This document shows positions 8,963 through 20,132 of a DNA stretch of 37,573 nucleotides, piece by piece (position 1 is the first letter of the stretch; every line of letters begins with the position of its first letter). This stretch comes from Heterotrichella gracilis (lineage: Eukaryota; Sar; Xanthophyceae; Tribonematales; Xanthonemataceae), in NCBI GenBank assembly GCA_032358255.1, contig JAULBX010026663.1, positions 7,388 to 44,960 of the forward strand, given 5' to 3'. The translations under genes and the position numbers were made by a program. Below the pieces are notes generated by a model. It was not told the origin of the DNA. It saw only the letters and a list, made by a program, of their open reading frames with translations, and searched no databases.

Positions 8963-11900
8963 ATGGCTATGGAAACAGGAGGTTCCTTTCAGGTGCCCGA
9001 GGACGGCAACGAGGACCGCTGCGGTGCGTGCTGGGCAGACGGAAATGGCTTCTGTGGCGAGCTCATCTGCTGCGAAAATTGCCCTGCGGCGTACCACCCT
9101 TCATGCGCAGGATATGGTGGGTCTGCATTGCTTTTTGGGACAATGCATGCATGCTGTGAGGGGAGAGCCGGGTAAAGGGTCAGACCCGGTTGTGCCGCAT
9201 TGGACCATATTCGACGGAGGTGGTTTTTTATAGTTGTGGTCTGTATTGAGTTTCATGCGTCTATTTGAGCCAATAGCTGCTGGCTGTGGTGGGTTTTGCG
9301 TCCCGTTTATTGGTTCCTTATGCATGCATTGGCTGGTAAACAAAAGTTCTTTGAGGGAAGCACAATCCGACCCCCAGCCTGCGCCAACCCGGCACAAACT
9401 CCAAGGAACGATTCATGAAAGGTGGTTTGTATTGCTTCTTGAAAAGGAAACTTCCGCCAGTCTTGAGGGCCTTGCAAGTTGTGTGCTGAAAAGAGGTGAA
9501 AGTAACCCCCCGTGTATGCTTCGTCGGCTCTGTATTAGCAAAGGTGTTGCGTAGGTTGTGATCAAGGTTTTTGGTGGGGGTCAAGAGGTTGTGTGTTGGT
9601 GTTGTGAAGGGGCCCTGGTAACATTGCCTACTTTTGTGTAGGCTTCACCGCACTTTTTCTCGAGTGGGTTACACCTTACTTCATTCTTCATTCAATCCAC
9701 ACTGCTTTTTAATGGTATCTTTCTTCCTTGTTGGTGCAGCCTCCCTGGCCGCGGTCCCCAGTGGCCAGTGGCAGTGCTAGGTATCAGCCACGTCCCCCAG
9801 GCAACCTGCCCCTTCACACCTCACCTCGTTTCATCTAACCCATTGTACTCCCTTGTTTCGCAGCCTCATTGGGCGAGGTCCCTGAGGGCGAGTGGCAGTG
9901 CTGGGCATGCTGCAAGCAGACAGGGACACCCTTCAGGCACCCCACACGACCGGTAAGGGTCTGGGGAACAACCCTAAAACCCTGGAAAAACGTTTTCAGA
10001 AAAGCCCTGGAATGGAAGGTTGCATCGTTAAGCTACTTGTCTAAACATGTCTACAATGTCATGTAATTCAGCACCCCTGCCTTGCACAATCAGCGTCAAG
10101 CAGCCGTACCTTGGCACTTCTAGTACCACAGTTTGACTTGGGCAGGCAGTAATGCTCTGCTATGTATATACATTGTACGCACCCACTTGCACAAATCTCT
10201 CCTCCCTCCCCCCAGGTGCCCATCAACGGGGAGGGGACCCTGCTGCGTGTTGCCTCTGACGACGTGTGCGAGGTGTACTGGGACGCCAAGGTGGTGGCGG
10301 TGATGGGGGGCAGCCTCTTCCTGCTGTTCACGGGGTTCAAGGTGGGGGGTGGGGGTGGAGGGGAGGGGAGGGGGTGTGGGTGTGGCAGGAGAGGAGGGGG
10401 GGTGAGGACCCCTCCGTATCATTTTGGAAATAATGGCTGTAACTTTGTGCATCCCGGGGGTAGCATGCACCAGCAGCAGGTGAGTATCACCATCTAAAAA
10501 CAGGAACTCGGGAATCACAACACCACCAAAACCCCCCTGAGGTGCCAAATTCAAGCCCCTTCCTCCATCCCGGCTTTCCTGATGCCTACTCCCCCCACAC
10601 TCCGTCCTTCTCCACAGGACAATGCCCCCATCACCCTCCCCATCGACAGCCCCCGCATCTGGCACGGCACTTTGGATTCCAGGGCGTGGCGCCGTCTGGG
10701 GGAGTCCCAGGAATTCAGCCCAAATTCGCGCAGTTTTGCGGTGGACTACAGTAGGGTGGCAATGCCGACGGGGAGGGCGTCCGCCTCCCTTGGGGGGTCC
10801 GCAGGTGAGGGAAATGTGCCCCGGGGCAACTGGAGGGGTAGAGGGGGTTTTGGCCGGAGGACTTGGCTACATTAGTGGCGAGTTAGTCCACCTCATTCGT
10901 GGGAGAGGGGGCAATGTGGCAAACATGTGGGGATCTTGGGTAGGCTCAAAATCTGTGAAAAGTAAACCAATTTCACCCAGGGAATGTGCATGTTACCGCA
11001 GGACCCCATGCCCCTCCCTGACACTCCACCAAAATGGACCAGGAGGATTGGCGTACATGTACGTATCCAATGCCTGTTTTCCCCTCATTGTACCCTCCAA
11101 CCCCTGATTTGCAGACCTGCCATCACAGCCCGGGGCGGCCAGCGTGGTGGGTGGGGATGGCTCAAATGCGGCGCATTCCGGGGCGCAAGCTGCACCCCGG
11201 GGGGCCGTGGATGAGACTCCCACTGGCCCCTCCCCCCACCCGCAACCTGGGGCGCTGTTGCCATCAGCTGACAACCCCGATGGGCCTGAAAACCCTAATG
11301 GGGCTGAAAACCCTAATGGGGCTGAAGACTCTAGCGAGGCGGAAAACCCTACTGGGGCAGATCTGGAGGAGATAGGTGCGCTTATGGCATCCCTTGCACC
11401 AGCAGACTAGAATTTAGTATACCAGGCTATTATTATTTTTTGGTTTAGCAATTTGTGAGGTCCTCCCGCTTGCACAACCCTAGTGGGCTAAAATCCATTG
11501 GACGCGTGATGGCCCACGAAGGGCGAGAGGTAGGTGCGTCGGTAGGTGCGTGCACGCCAGGCCCTGCAGAACCCCAAGGCAGGGTTTTGGCAACACACTT
11601 GGTGGTGGTGGGGTCACTGATTTTGCCCAAGGCAGGGTTCTTGTACTGGCCCTAATGTTGGGTTTTACACACTCACCAGGACCTTGAATTCGAATTTGAA
11701 ATTCGTTTCTTCCAGGGGAGCAGGAGTTCATGACCCGCCTGCTGCAATGGCACGCCGATCAGGGCCTGGAATTTGTGCCCGCCCACCTCCAGAAGCGCCA
11801 AATCAACACATTCCGGCTGTGGAAAGAGGTCATGGCCTATGGGGGCTATGACGCGGTAAGAGGCACAACCTCAAAATGGGGAATGTATGTTCGCTTGGTT

Positions 11901-14900
11901 TTGGACATGGTCCTACTTCCCACTTCTACACATGCAATTGCATCATCTATTGCCCCCAACTCCCAGCATGTGTTGCCAACCCATATTGATCTTGTCATTG
12001 CCGTTCATTTACAACACAAGTCCCTCGTGGACATGTGTGCCCCATGGGTAGTGGGGCACAAAAGGCAGCTGGGCTACGGTGGGCGGCAAACCTAATTCCG
12101 CCTCATCTCGTGCCAGGGACATAATGGTGGTAGCAGCTCCACCATCACCACCACTCTTTATTACCACCCACCACCACCACCCCTTTCACGTATTTGTGGA
12201 CGCTACAGCCTCTTAGCATGAATCCACCATCCATCCTTGAACTTGTTTCTGCAACAATTTCAGGCGGTGGCGCGCAAGGGCAGCTGGGCGGCAGTGGGGC
12301 GCAAATTCAACCCCCCCGCTACAATGACCGCGCTCTCCTACCTTGTGCGGGAAACCTACAAGGAATCCCTCCTAGGATTCGAACAGGTACCCCCTTCGCC
12401 CCCCTCGCATCCATTTACCCGTCCCCCCCTGCTGCCATTTTGGCCCCCAGGTGTGCGCGCATAAGAAATGGTCGACGATTGGGCGCAATTTGGGGGCCCC
12501 TGCTAACATGACAGATGTTTCTTTTGTGACCAAGAAGGGGTACGGGAGCACATTGATGCAGTTTGAAATGGTGAGACGAAGTGAACGATGGAACAGGGGT
12601 GGTGAAAATCTAGTACCCCAGTCTGCCCCCGTACCCGTATGTTTTTTTTCTTCTTTTTTTCCCTTTTTTTTGCCAGCAATGGATATGTCGCTTGCCACTA
12701 AGGGAGTGGGGCAAGCTACCGCATTTTGCAAGGGTTAGGCACATCCGACGGGTTTCCGGAGTGGAAATGGAAGTTTGCTGCATTGGCAAGGGCACTTGGT
12801 TGTATATTGGCGTTCATAGTACGAATTGAATTGTTCATCATCAATGTTGTTGTATATCCGCGTTTAAGCTCGTGGCGTGGTGGGGGGAAGATGGACCATA
12901 CATGCGCGTTCTACTTATTTCCCCCAATGTTTTGTATATGAATTTGCTAGGGTATGCAGATTTCCGCCCTCGCCTGCGTATTTTCACCCCACATAGCAGG
13001 CGAACACAGCACTGAGCCCTCCTCTCCCCCACCCCCCTGCAGGCCAGCAGGCGTGGCGAGACAGGGGTGGCCCTGCCCCCTGTGGGGGACGTCCCCCCTG
13101 CACCCCCTCCTCGCGCCTCCCCTGCCGCAAAGGGGCATAAATCGCAGCGCCCCAAGAGCGGCGGGCCTGCGCCCATTTCCAGGGTGTCAAAAAGGAGCCG
13201 GTGGACGTCTGGGATGACCGTGCAGGGGGGTGTGGCGGCAGGTGCGCCCTAGTAAACCCTAATCAATCCTTTATAACAACCCTAATGAACCCTAATGAAC
13301 AGTGCGGGGAGAAAACGCGTGTGCAAGGCTGTCTGCTAGTCTGGTTAGTATACCTATACCTTGTTGATGGTTTTTGTGTAATCAGAAATGCTGGGTTGTG
13401 GTATTAGCGCCCCTGATGTCGCCCCTGATGTCACCGGTCAATTTGTTTCCACTCGATTCGCAGCTGATGGCCCCCTCCCAAATGGCGCCAAGCGCCTCCG
13501 AGCCACCCGCACCCCCACCCCCCACCTGCCCCCAGACCCCAGCCAGCTGGTCCCGGGGGTGGTGCACCCACCTGGGGATGGGGGTGAGCTGCTGGGACAG
13601 GATGTGGAGTTCAGGAGCAGCGAGGAACCTCACAGGGGGGGCTGGTTCCTGGGGAGGGTGGTCGAGGTGCAGTACCGTAAATTTTCATGCTGATTGGTAA
13701 ATGTTGTGTACCAACCTCGGGTTCAAGGGGCGGGTGCTGCAGATAATGAGATGGGTTTATGCTTCCGATAGAAATACACGACATTTTTGTTGTAAAGGGT
13801 GACATTGTGCTGGTCGCGATGAGTCATGTAGTTACGTGCAAGATTGGGTCATGGATAGGGTAGATGTTGGAGAAAGGTAGCGGCCAGTCTGGCGGCCAGT
13901 CTTTGCAAACGGCCCCGTGCATCTGTGGCACAGCACATCCCTCACTAGCTTACAACCCCGTTTAGAAATGAGCCCCAAATGCAGTTCATTTGTGTGCAGG
14001 CCGTGAAAGGGTCCGAATGGGAGGGGGGCTGGCGGTATCTGGTGGAGTTCGCACATTCCCAGGGGAGGGATGCAGAGGGGCACAAACCGCAGGAGTGGGT
14101 GCCCCTCATTTGGCGAAATCCCGACCACCCCGACCCCCAGGTCATGATTAGGCCCCCCTTCCCTGCCCCCACCGCACCGCCCCAGGGGCTCAAAAAGGGG
14201 GACCGAGTGGAGGTAGGGAAAATTGACTATGGTGCATCTAGTGTGGGCCTGAATGCAGGGGGGGTGCCTCTGTGGCAAATGCACATGTGGGCGTGTTTGC
14301 CGTTACTTCAGTGTTGTTTGAGTTTTTTGCGGGTTCACCCCTCGTGGTGTTGGCTATTGACCCTAGTCCATGGTTTTGCTTGCCTGCCAAGTGCGTAAAG
14401 GATTCATTCCACCTCTGCAGCCTCCACATTCAGAACCGCGAAATAGCTACCTTTGCACAGTTGAATTTGTAAAGCGTGTCAGAAAGGTCATGCACCGATA
14501 TACTTGTACGTGAGTATTGCACCCCCCTTGCGCAGCGGCTGCTCAACCAGGTGTGGTGGATGGGCACGCTGCTTTGGGACCCCACCCCAGGTGGTCCCGC
14601 ATGCGTGGAATTTGACGCACCCCCCGGCGGCGAGGGTGGAGTTGACGATGATGTGCCGCTGGGGGAGTTGCGCCTTGGCCACCCCTTGGAGCCGCAGGGG
14701 TTTGGCATGATCAAGCCACAGGGGAGGGAAAACATGGTTTCAAGGGGGGAGATGAGGTGCGCCCACCTATGCTGATATCACTAGCATCTATCATAGTCTA
14801 TCATGGGTAGATGTTTAACACTAGTAGCTTGCTCCCCGAACTGTCCCAAAACGTGTGTGGCAAAGTGGTAGATAATGGGCCCAACAGGTCCAACAGGAGG

Positions 14901-17900
14901 TTGGACCCTAAAACCCTGAACTTTGAAACCCTAATGCAGGGAGAAGCTGACCCCTAAGACCCTAAAAACAACTTAGGTCCCCAATGCAGCAGGAGGCTAA
15001 CCCTAAGACCCTGAAACCTTAAACCCCCAATGCAGGGAGAAGCTGTCCCCCAAGGACCTCACATTAGGCCCCTTCACCATCACTGCCTATGCAAGCGCGC
15101 ATCAAATACCGCACCCGGGGCCCCCAAGGGGCCGGCGGGGACGGTCCAGAAATGCGCAGCAATTCTCCAACCCCCCCATGGACCATGGCGGCTTGTCGGC
15201 GCTGGCGGCCGCGGCGCTGGAAGCGGTAGGGTTGTGGAAACCCTAAAACCCTAAACTTAGAGCTCGGTGTTTGTCCACAGCACAGCTGCTGCCTGCCAAA
15301 GCGAATTAGTTATGAGATAGCATAACCCTGCTGGAATGTGAGCGAGACTCGACAGAAACCCTAAACCCTAGGGAGAATGGGAAAACGGCCACTGGTGAAA
15401 TGTGCTGCGTGTTGTTTCGCCTGGGGAGTCGCTGCAAAAGTTTGCATTTCATGGTGTGCACATATGGTCAGTAGATCTCGCCCCTAATCCTGACCACCCC
15501 AGATCTTGACCACAAATCCTGTCCTCATATCAGGACCACCCCTGGTCCTGACCATTGCCACCCCCCGCTGCAGGCCCCTAGCGACTCCATCGCCCCTCCT
15601 TCCAGCGTGTTTGTGTCTGAAGGGGTGCCGCAGGCCATGCTGACGCTAGGTGAAGCCCTGATCACCCTTGCAAACCCTTGAGAAACCCTAAACCCTGGTC
15701 GATGACAATGGGGTCACCCTGGCGCTAGGTAAAACATTGCAAACCCCTGCAAATCTTAATAAGCCGTACGTAAACCTGAAGGTTGCGAGACATTGCATGG
15801 CCTTGACTGGTTGGAAGGAGACCCAGCTGACGCTAGGTTTCACCCTGAATCATCCTGCAAAACCCTAGATCCTTATCGCGTCCCCCGGCCCCCCTCCCCT
15901 GCAGCCTCCGGCGTGCCCCCCACCAGCACCACCCACGAAGCAGACTCACGTGCCCCACATGAAACCCTAGGGATGCCGGCGCCCCCCCATTCAAAGCGCG
16001 GTGCGACTACCCAGGGGGCCCAACCCAAGGCCAGGGGTGAAAAGCTGTCCTCGGGGGTCCCTCTAAATGTGGTGGATGGGTCCCTGCCCAACCCGGGTGC
16101 GAAACACGACCGGCGGAAGGGTGCGTGCGGGGGGTTAGGAAAAGTGGCGCATTTTTCTGGTCACCCTCATTTGCTGCTGCCTTACCCCCCCCCCCATAAT
16201 GTCACTTCATTTTGCACTCACCCTCTCTCCTGCCTAAACACATGCAACCCATCCCCACCATCCATCGACATAATTGCGGTTGGCAGGCCCCACACACCCC
16301 TTGCCTCCATTTCCCTCCCCATTCTATTAAGCCAACCCCCCTCCCCTTACCCACCCACAGGTCCTACAGTGGCTGTGGCTGAGGGTGTGCCGGTGGTGGC
16401 TCCACATGGAGGGGTGCTGTCGCCACAGACGGCGGCGGAGCAGGAGGCGTTTGGGGGTGGCAAAGGGGGGAAGGTGCCAACGGTGTGTGGCAATTATGAA
16501 CCCTTGGTTTTAAGCTCGTAACCCTGATGCCTGAACTTTGAACCCGTGCGAGAGTAGGAGGCGTATTGGGGGGGAGGTGGGGGGGGCGGAGGGGGGCAGA
16601 AGTGACCTCTGCAATTACCCTTTAGGCGATTGAGGTTGCCAAGGCCATGTAGGACATCCTTGCCAAAACCCTTGCCACATCCTTGCAGAAATAAACTCCC
16701 AAACCCTGGTCAAACCCTGAACTTCTGTGTCAAAACCCTCGTAGGCCATGGAGGTTGTCAAGGCCAAGTGGGACAGCCCGTTCAAAACCTTGCAAAACCT
16801 GTCTCAGACCCTTGTCAAACCCTAAAACCATCTCCCCAAACACCTTGTAGGCCATGGAGGTTGCCAAGGCCATGTGGGACATCCTGGCCAAGGTGCAGAA
16901 GGTGAACGAGAAGTCATGCAGCAAGGCGTTCACGGTGCTGGACTTCCTGGACACAATCCCAAACTACACCACCATCATCAAGCAACCAATGGACCTGCGC
17001 TCGGTCAGGTGCGGGGGCAAAAGCCCCAAACCCTAGAATTAAAAAAACCCTGGAAAATACGAGTACACACCACAGCCATCCAGCAACCAATGAACCTCGC
17101 TCGTTTGTACTTGTGCGACAAGCTAAGGCCCTTGTGTTGGTTTCTCAACTGCGTTGCCATTATCGCGCACTTTAAAGGTGCATGTGGAAGGCAGGGCCCA
17201 TTAAAACCCCAAACCCTAAAACTCAAACCCTACAACCTAAAACCTAAAACCTACCGGTGCCGTGGACGACCAAGCTGCAGCAGGGCGCCTCCAAGCCCTC
17301 ACCTCTGAACTTTAAAACCTAGAAGCATACAAACCCCAATCCTAAACCCAACCCCCCCCCTTGCTGGACCACGCTGCAGCAGGGCGTCTAAACCCTAAAC
17401 CCTGAATCCATACAAACCCTAAACCCTGACCCCCCCCTTTGCAGGAACAAGCTGCAGCAGGGCGCCTACAAGCCCACCCCCGAGGGCTTCATGGCATTCT
17501 TCCATGACCTCACACTCATCCACACCAACTGCACCCGCTACCACACAGTCAACCCAATACAGTCGGACCCGCCCATCAGCCCTCTGTACCTGGCGCATGC
17601 CCAGAAGCTGCAGGCCGTGGTGGCCACCAGCTTCCACCAGCACCGCAGGTATGGATATAGTTACAATTCACAGTTATTTGGTATATCACAAGTACAATTT
17701 CTTCCAATTTTATACAATGGGAAGTTAAATATGCTTAGCTCCAAAATGTGATTGCCACCTGCTTTCGTCAGCACCGCAGATTCGATCACAGTTACTGTTA
17801 CCACTAAGGACGATTACGGCCGCAATGGAGAGTTGTGTAAGGTGGTTTCATGTCCTACCCTGGTAATGCGTCCAACCCTGGCAAGGCCTCAAAACTTAAA

Positions 17901-19310
17901 TCTGTAAACCCTACCCCGCAGGTGCTTCCCAAGTGGCGTGGCGCCACCGGCACCGTCTCATGCTTTGGCAGTCGACCTCAGCAAGTCCCCAAACCCTAAG
18001 CTCTAAACCCTACCCGCAGGTGCTTCCCAGGTGGCGTGGCGCCACCGGATGTCCAGCTGTCGCCGCTCACCAGGGCTTCGCCACAGGTGCCAACAAGCAA
18101 GTCCGCCAAAGCCCCGCCACTCACGCAGCCAAACCCCAAGTCATCGCCGCAGCTACCGCCAGATGCCAAGGGATTGCCCCAAACATCAGGCCCACATGCG
18201 CGGTCACATGACAAGTCATCCGGCAAGCGCCCCAGCTCATCGCCTCTGGACACGTCGGCTTCACGCCCGCCTGAGCCACACGTCGGTGCTGCGCCCCCTG
18301 CAAGCAAGCGACCCAGGTCCTCGCCGGATGTGTCAGCGCTCCATCCGCAGCCACATGCCCCATCATTGGCACATGCGGAATCACATGCGCGGCTACATGC
18401 CACGTCAGCACCACATGTGCAAGCAAGCAACCGACCCAAGCCACCGCCAGGTCAGACAGGCTCACATGGGCAGGCGCACGCCATGTCAGCGCCACATGCG
18501 CAGTCACACGGCATGCCATTGCCGCATGCCACGTCAGCACCACATGTGGAAGCGAGCAAGGGCGCCAAGTCAGCATCTGGAGCGGGTACCTCTTCGAGAG
18601 GCCCCGGGATCGATTCCATGCCACCAGCTCCTATGGCAATGGCAATTCCAACCATCCTCCCACCCGAAGGTCCTGGGCTCGATGCCAAGCAATCGGCTCC
18701 GATGACCATGCCGACAACCATCCCACCCAATCAGAAGGCATCACCCACCATCCCCACACACCCCATCACCACCACCACCAGCAGCCCTTTGAGCCACCAC
18801 CACCAGCAATACCCTAGCACAGGGTTGGCGCCAGGGGGGAGTGGGAGGGTGCAAGGGGGGCCAGGAAACCCTTCGCCAGGGTTAGCGCTCAAGGGGAGCG
18901 GGAGCATGCACAGCAGGGGAGGGAACTCTTCCTCAGGGGGTGCGTCGGGGGGGAGTTGGAGTGTGCAGGGGAAGGGAGGGAACTTCCCCACGCCTAACCA
19001 GCCCACCAGCCCATGGGGGGTGGTTAATAGCGCGCCCCTGCCCCAGGGCAATAAACAGGGGAACAGCCAGGGCTTGCCACCCACCACCACCCACCAGCAG
19101 CAGCAGCAGCAACAGCCATCCACCACCCACACGCATGCCTCGCCGGGTGGTGAGTCCCGTGGGTTGCCGGCACCAGTCCTGGTGGGGGGTTCCAGCGGCC
19201 AGCAGGGTGGTGGGGGTGGGGTTAAGGTGGTGAGGGGTGCGGTGGGGGGCGGGCCCTCGACCAGTGGCAGTGGCGGGGGTGGTGAGGTGATTGACCTCTC
19301 TGGAGAGTGA
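8963..19310 (+). CDS. Multidomain chromatin reader: PHD, Agenet/Tudor-like, ARID, bromodomain
   Basis: Nineteen exons join in phase to 1430 residues: 8963-9116, 9864-9952, 10216-10341, 10618-10804, 11115-11375, 11716-11855, 12264-12386, 12451-12570, 13043-13241, 13464-13666, 14000-14212, 14536-14756, 15036-15225, 15574-15649, 15905-16120, 16361-16482, 16851-17008, 17445-17648, 18020-19310. The start ATG sits in GCCATGG. The PHD finger covers residues 20-67 (C20, C23, C37, C40, H45, C48, C64, C67), and a Tudor/Agenet-like stretch about 86-123. The ARID (273-360; FMTRLLQWHADQGLEFVP, KEVMAYGGYDA, SWAAVGRKF, YKESLLGFE) is followed by a second copy of its back half (361-400). Agenet-like modules cover about 515-700 (GGWFLGRVVE, YLVEF, EWVPL, MIRPPFPAP, GDRVE, WWMGTLL). 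The bromodomain is about 881-1000 (IIKQPMDLRSVR, ANC-like TNCTRYH). The tail after 1000 is rich in Ser/Pro/His/Gly, with a KRPRSS patch and poly-Gln. It probably reads histone marks in a remodelling or transcription complex; no named orthologue is recognised. Confidence 0.82.
9733..9780 (+). repeat. Copy of the second PHD exon start, ending in a stop
   Basis: GTGCAG/CCTCCCTGGCCGCGGTCC copies the true CGCAG/CCTCATTGGGCGAGGTCC at 9864 and continues to TGGCAGTGCTAG. The true exon has TGGCAGTGCTGG, so the tryptophan codon has become TAG (9778-9780). Splicing to this acceptor would truncate the protein inside the PHD finger. Confidence 0.85.
11277..11357 (+). repeat. In-frame ENPNGA-type coding repeat built on AACCCTAA
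   Basis: Within exon 5, the 18-base unit GGGGCTGAAAACCCTAAT occurs twice, with two diverged units on either side. It encodes Glu-Asn-Pro-Asn-Gly-Ala repeats. The core AACCCTAA is the same telomere-like motif that fills the introns, here in coding phase. Confidence 0.8.
12264..12640 (+). repeat. Tandem duplication of the ARID back-half exon (two open copies, one decayed)
   Basis: Exon 7 (12264-12386, 41 codons) and exon 8 (12451-12570, 40 codons) are both phase 0-0. They encode alignable ARID halves: GSWAAVGRKFNPPATMTALS against KKWSTIGRNLGAPANMTDVS, and ETYKESLLGFEQ against KGYGSTLMQFEM. A third, weaker similarity follows at about 12580-12630 (ERWNRGGENLVPQSA), with no clear donor. The two exons may be mutually exclusive or both included. 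Confidence 0.7.
14880..15030 (+). repeat. Copies of the acceptor and start of exon 13 (15036)
   Basis: The true junction is AATGCAG/GGAGAAGCTGTCCCCCAAG. Copies at about 14934 (AATGCAGGGAGAAGCTGACC) and 14985 (AATGCAGCAGGAGGCTAACC) break into CCCTAAGACCCTAAAA or CCCTAAGACCCTGAAACC. A remnant (CAACAGGAGGTTGGACCCTA) lies at about 14890. The unit period is about 50 bases. Confidence 0.8.
15640..15840 (+). repeat. Copies of the exon 14 donor edge (15649)
   Basis: The true edge CTGACGCTAG/GTGAAG is echoed at about 15718-15729 (CTGGCGCTAG/GTAAAAC) and 15826-15838 (CTGACGCTAG/GTTTCACC). AAACCCTAAACCCTGG and CAAACCCCTGCAAATC lie in the spacers. The matches are short, about 10-12 bases plus the following GT, so this is weaker than the other cases. 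Confidence 0.55.
16615..16850 (+). repeat. Two copies of the bromodomain exon start (16851)
   Basis: The true start is GCCATGGAGGTTGCCAAGGC followed by CATGTGGGACATCCTGGCC. Copy one (about 16624-16667) has GCGATTGAGGTTGCCAAGGC and CATGTAGGACATCC, where TGG has become TAG. Copy two (about 16743-16790) has GCCATGGAGGTTGTCAAGGC and then AAGTGGGACAGCCCG. The spacers contain CCAAACCCTGGTCAAACCCTG and CTTGTCAAACCCTAAAACC. Each copy has its own GTAG or TTTAG acceptor. Confidence 0.88.
17255..17395 (+). repeat. Two copies of the second bromodomain exon start (17445)
   Basis: The true start is GAACAAGCTGCAGCAGGGCG followed by CCTACAAGCCC. Copies have CCAAGCTGCAGCAGGGCG with CCTCCAAGCCC (about 17268-17300) and CACGCTGCAGCAGGGCGTC followed at once by TAAACCCTAAACCC (about 17370-17392). 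Break points again fall at telomere-like sequence. Confidence 0.85.
17912..17972 (+). repeat. Copy of the last exon's acceptor and start (18020)
   Basis: CCCGCAG/GTGCTTCCCAAGTGGC followed by GTGGCGCCACCGG matches the true CCCGCAG/GTGCTTCCCAGGTGGC junction for about 40 bases. It then diverges at CACCGTCTC. CCCCAAACCCTAAGCTCTAA separates copy and true exon. Confidence 0.85.
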
Positions 19311-20132
19311 CCTGGTGTTACTCAAGGACATAGAGGAGTGCTTTTCTAGTATGTTATGGGGTTAAATCTTCACATATACGTATACCAAGTTTTCTGCAGG
19401 GGGGCCGGCACTACCAGGGGGGATGCTGTGAACACAGGCATGAGGTGGCAGTGGTGGTTGCCTTGTCGGGGGAGAAGGGGAGGGGTGCAGGTCTAGGTGG
19501 GGTGGAGGTGGGGCTTTCCTGCCAAAGCTGTGATCCCTGGCTTCCTAGGGAGTTACACCAGGCGTTGAACACATTCAGATCAATTGTGGGTGTGCAATCA
19601 CCGCTTTGCTGGTCGGTATACAGTTTGAAACGCCACAGAAAATACGCTTGACAAGTAGTTTGAGTAGGATAACCACATCGTGTATCAACAGGATGAAATA
19701 CGGTAACAAGATTTTATACAACAAGATTTTATTATTACAGGATTTTATTTGACAGTCACATTCAGGGAGCCAACCCGGCCTGGCGAGACTGTAAAATATC
19801 TTTGTTAAATAAAGATGATAAGGTTGAGAAACGCTCCATTTTTTGTGTCACAAACCTCGCTGAGGCACAACAGTCGGCATTAAAGTTCAGGTAACTCGAG
19901 GGCGGAGCTGGGCAAAGAGCAACGTTGACTCGCGCCAACCATGCAGGAAAAGCAAATCACAATGTTCTTCACCTAATCACTAATTGTGCACAACAATGCC
20001 CAACAAAAAATCCAATTAAAATCCCACATCCAGCCGATCAAGATCAAGAAAAAACCACGTTCACATCTCCAGCACAAGATCATAAACCCCGCCCCACCGC
20101 CTGCCTTGTCTCAACCAATTGGAAGCTTACTG
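19311..20132. other. Convergent intergenic region / 3' UTRs
   Basis: This lies between the stop of the chromatin gene and the stop of the minus-strand MYND gene. It is more A+T-rich than the flanks, with an ACTGTAAAATATC near 19787 that could serve as a TGTAA-type polyadenylation signal for the upstream gene. ACAAGATTTTAT occurs twice in tandem near 19707-19732. I see no exon. Confidence 0.4.

Noticed and set aside
15793..15904. Extension of exon 15 upstream to an ATG
   Set aside because: The CTGCAG acceptor at 15904 joins in phase with exon 14, and the upstream part contains intron-type CAAAACCCTAG sequence.
18121..19331. Minus-strand open frames opposite the last chromatin-gene exon
   Set aside because: They mirror the Ser/Pro/His/Gly low-complexity tail; the plus-strand frame is continuous with the bromodomain exons.
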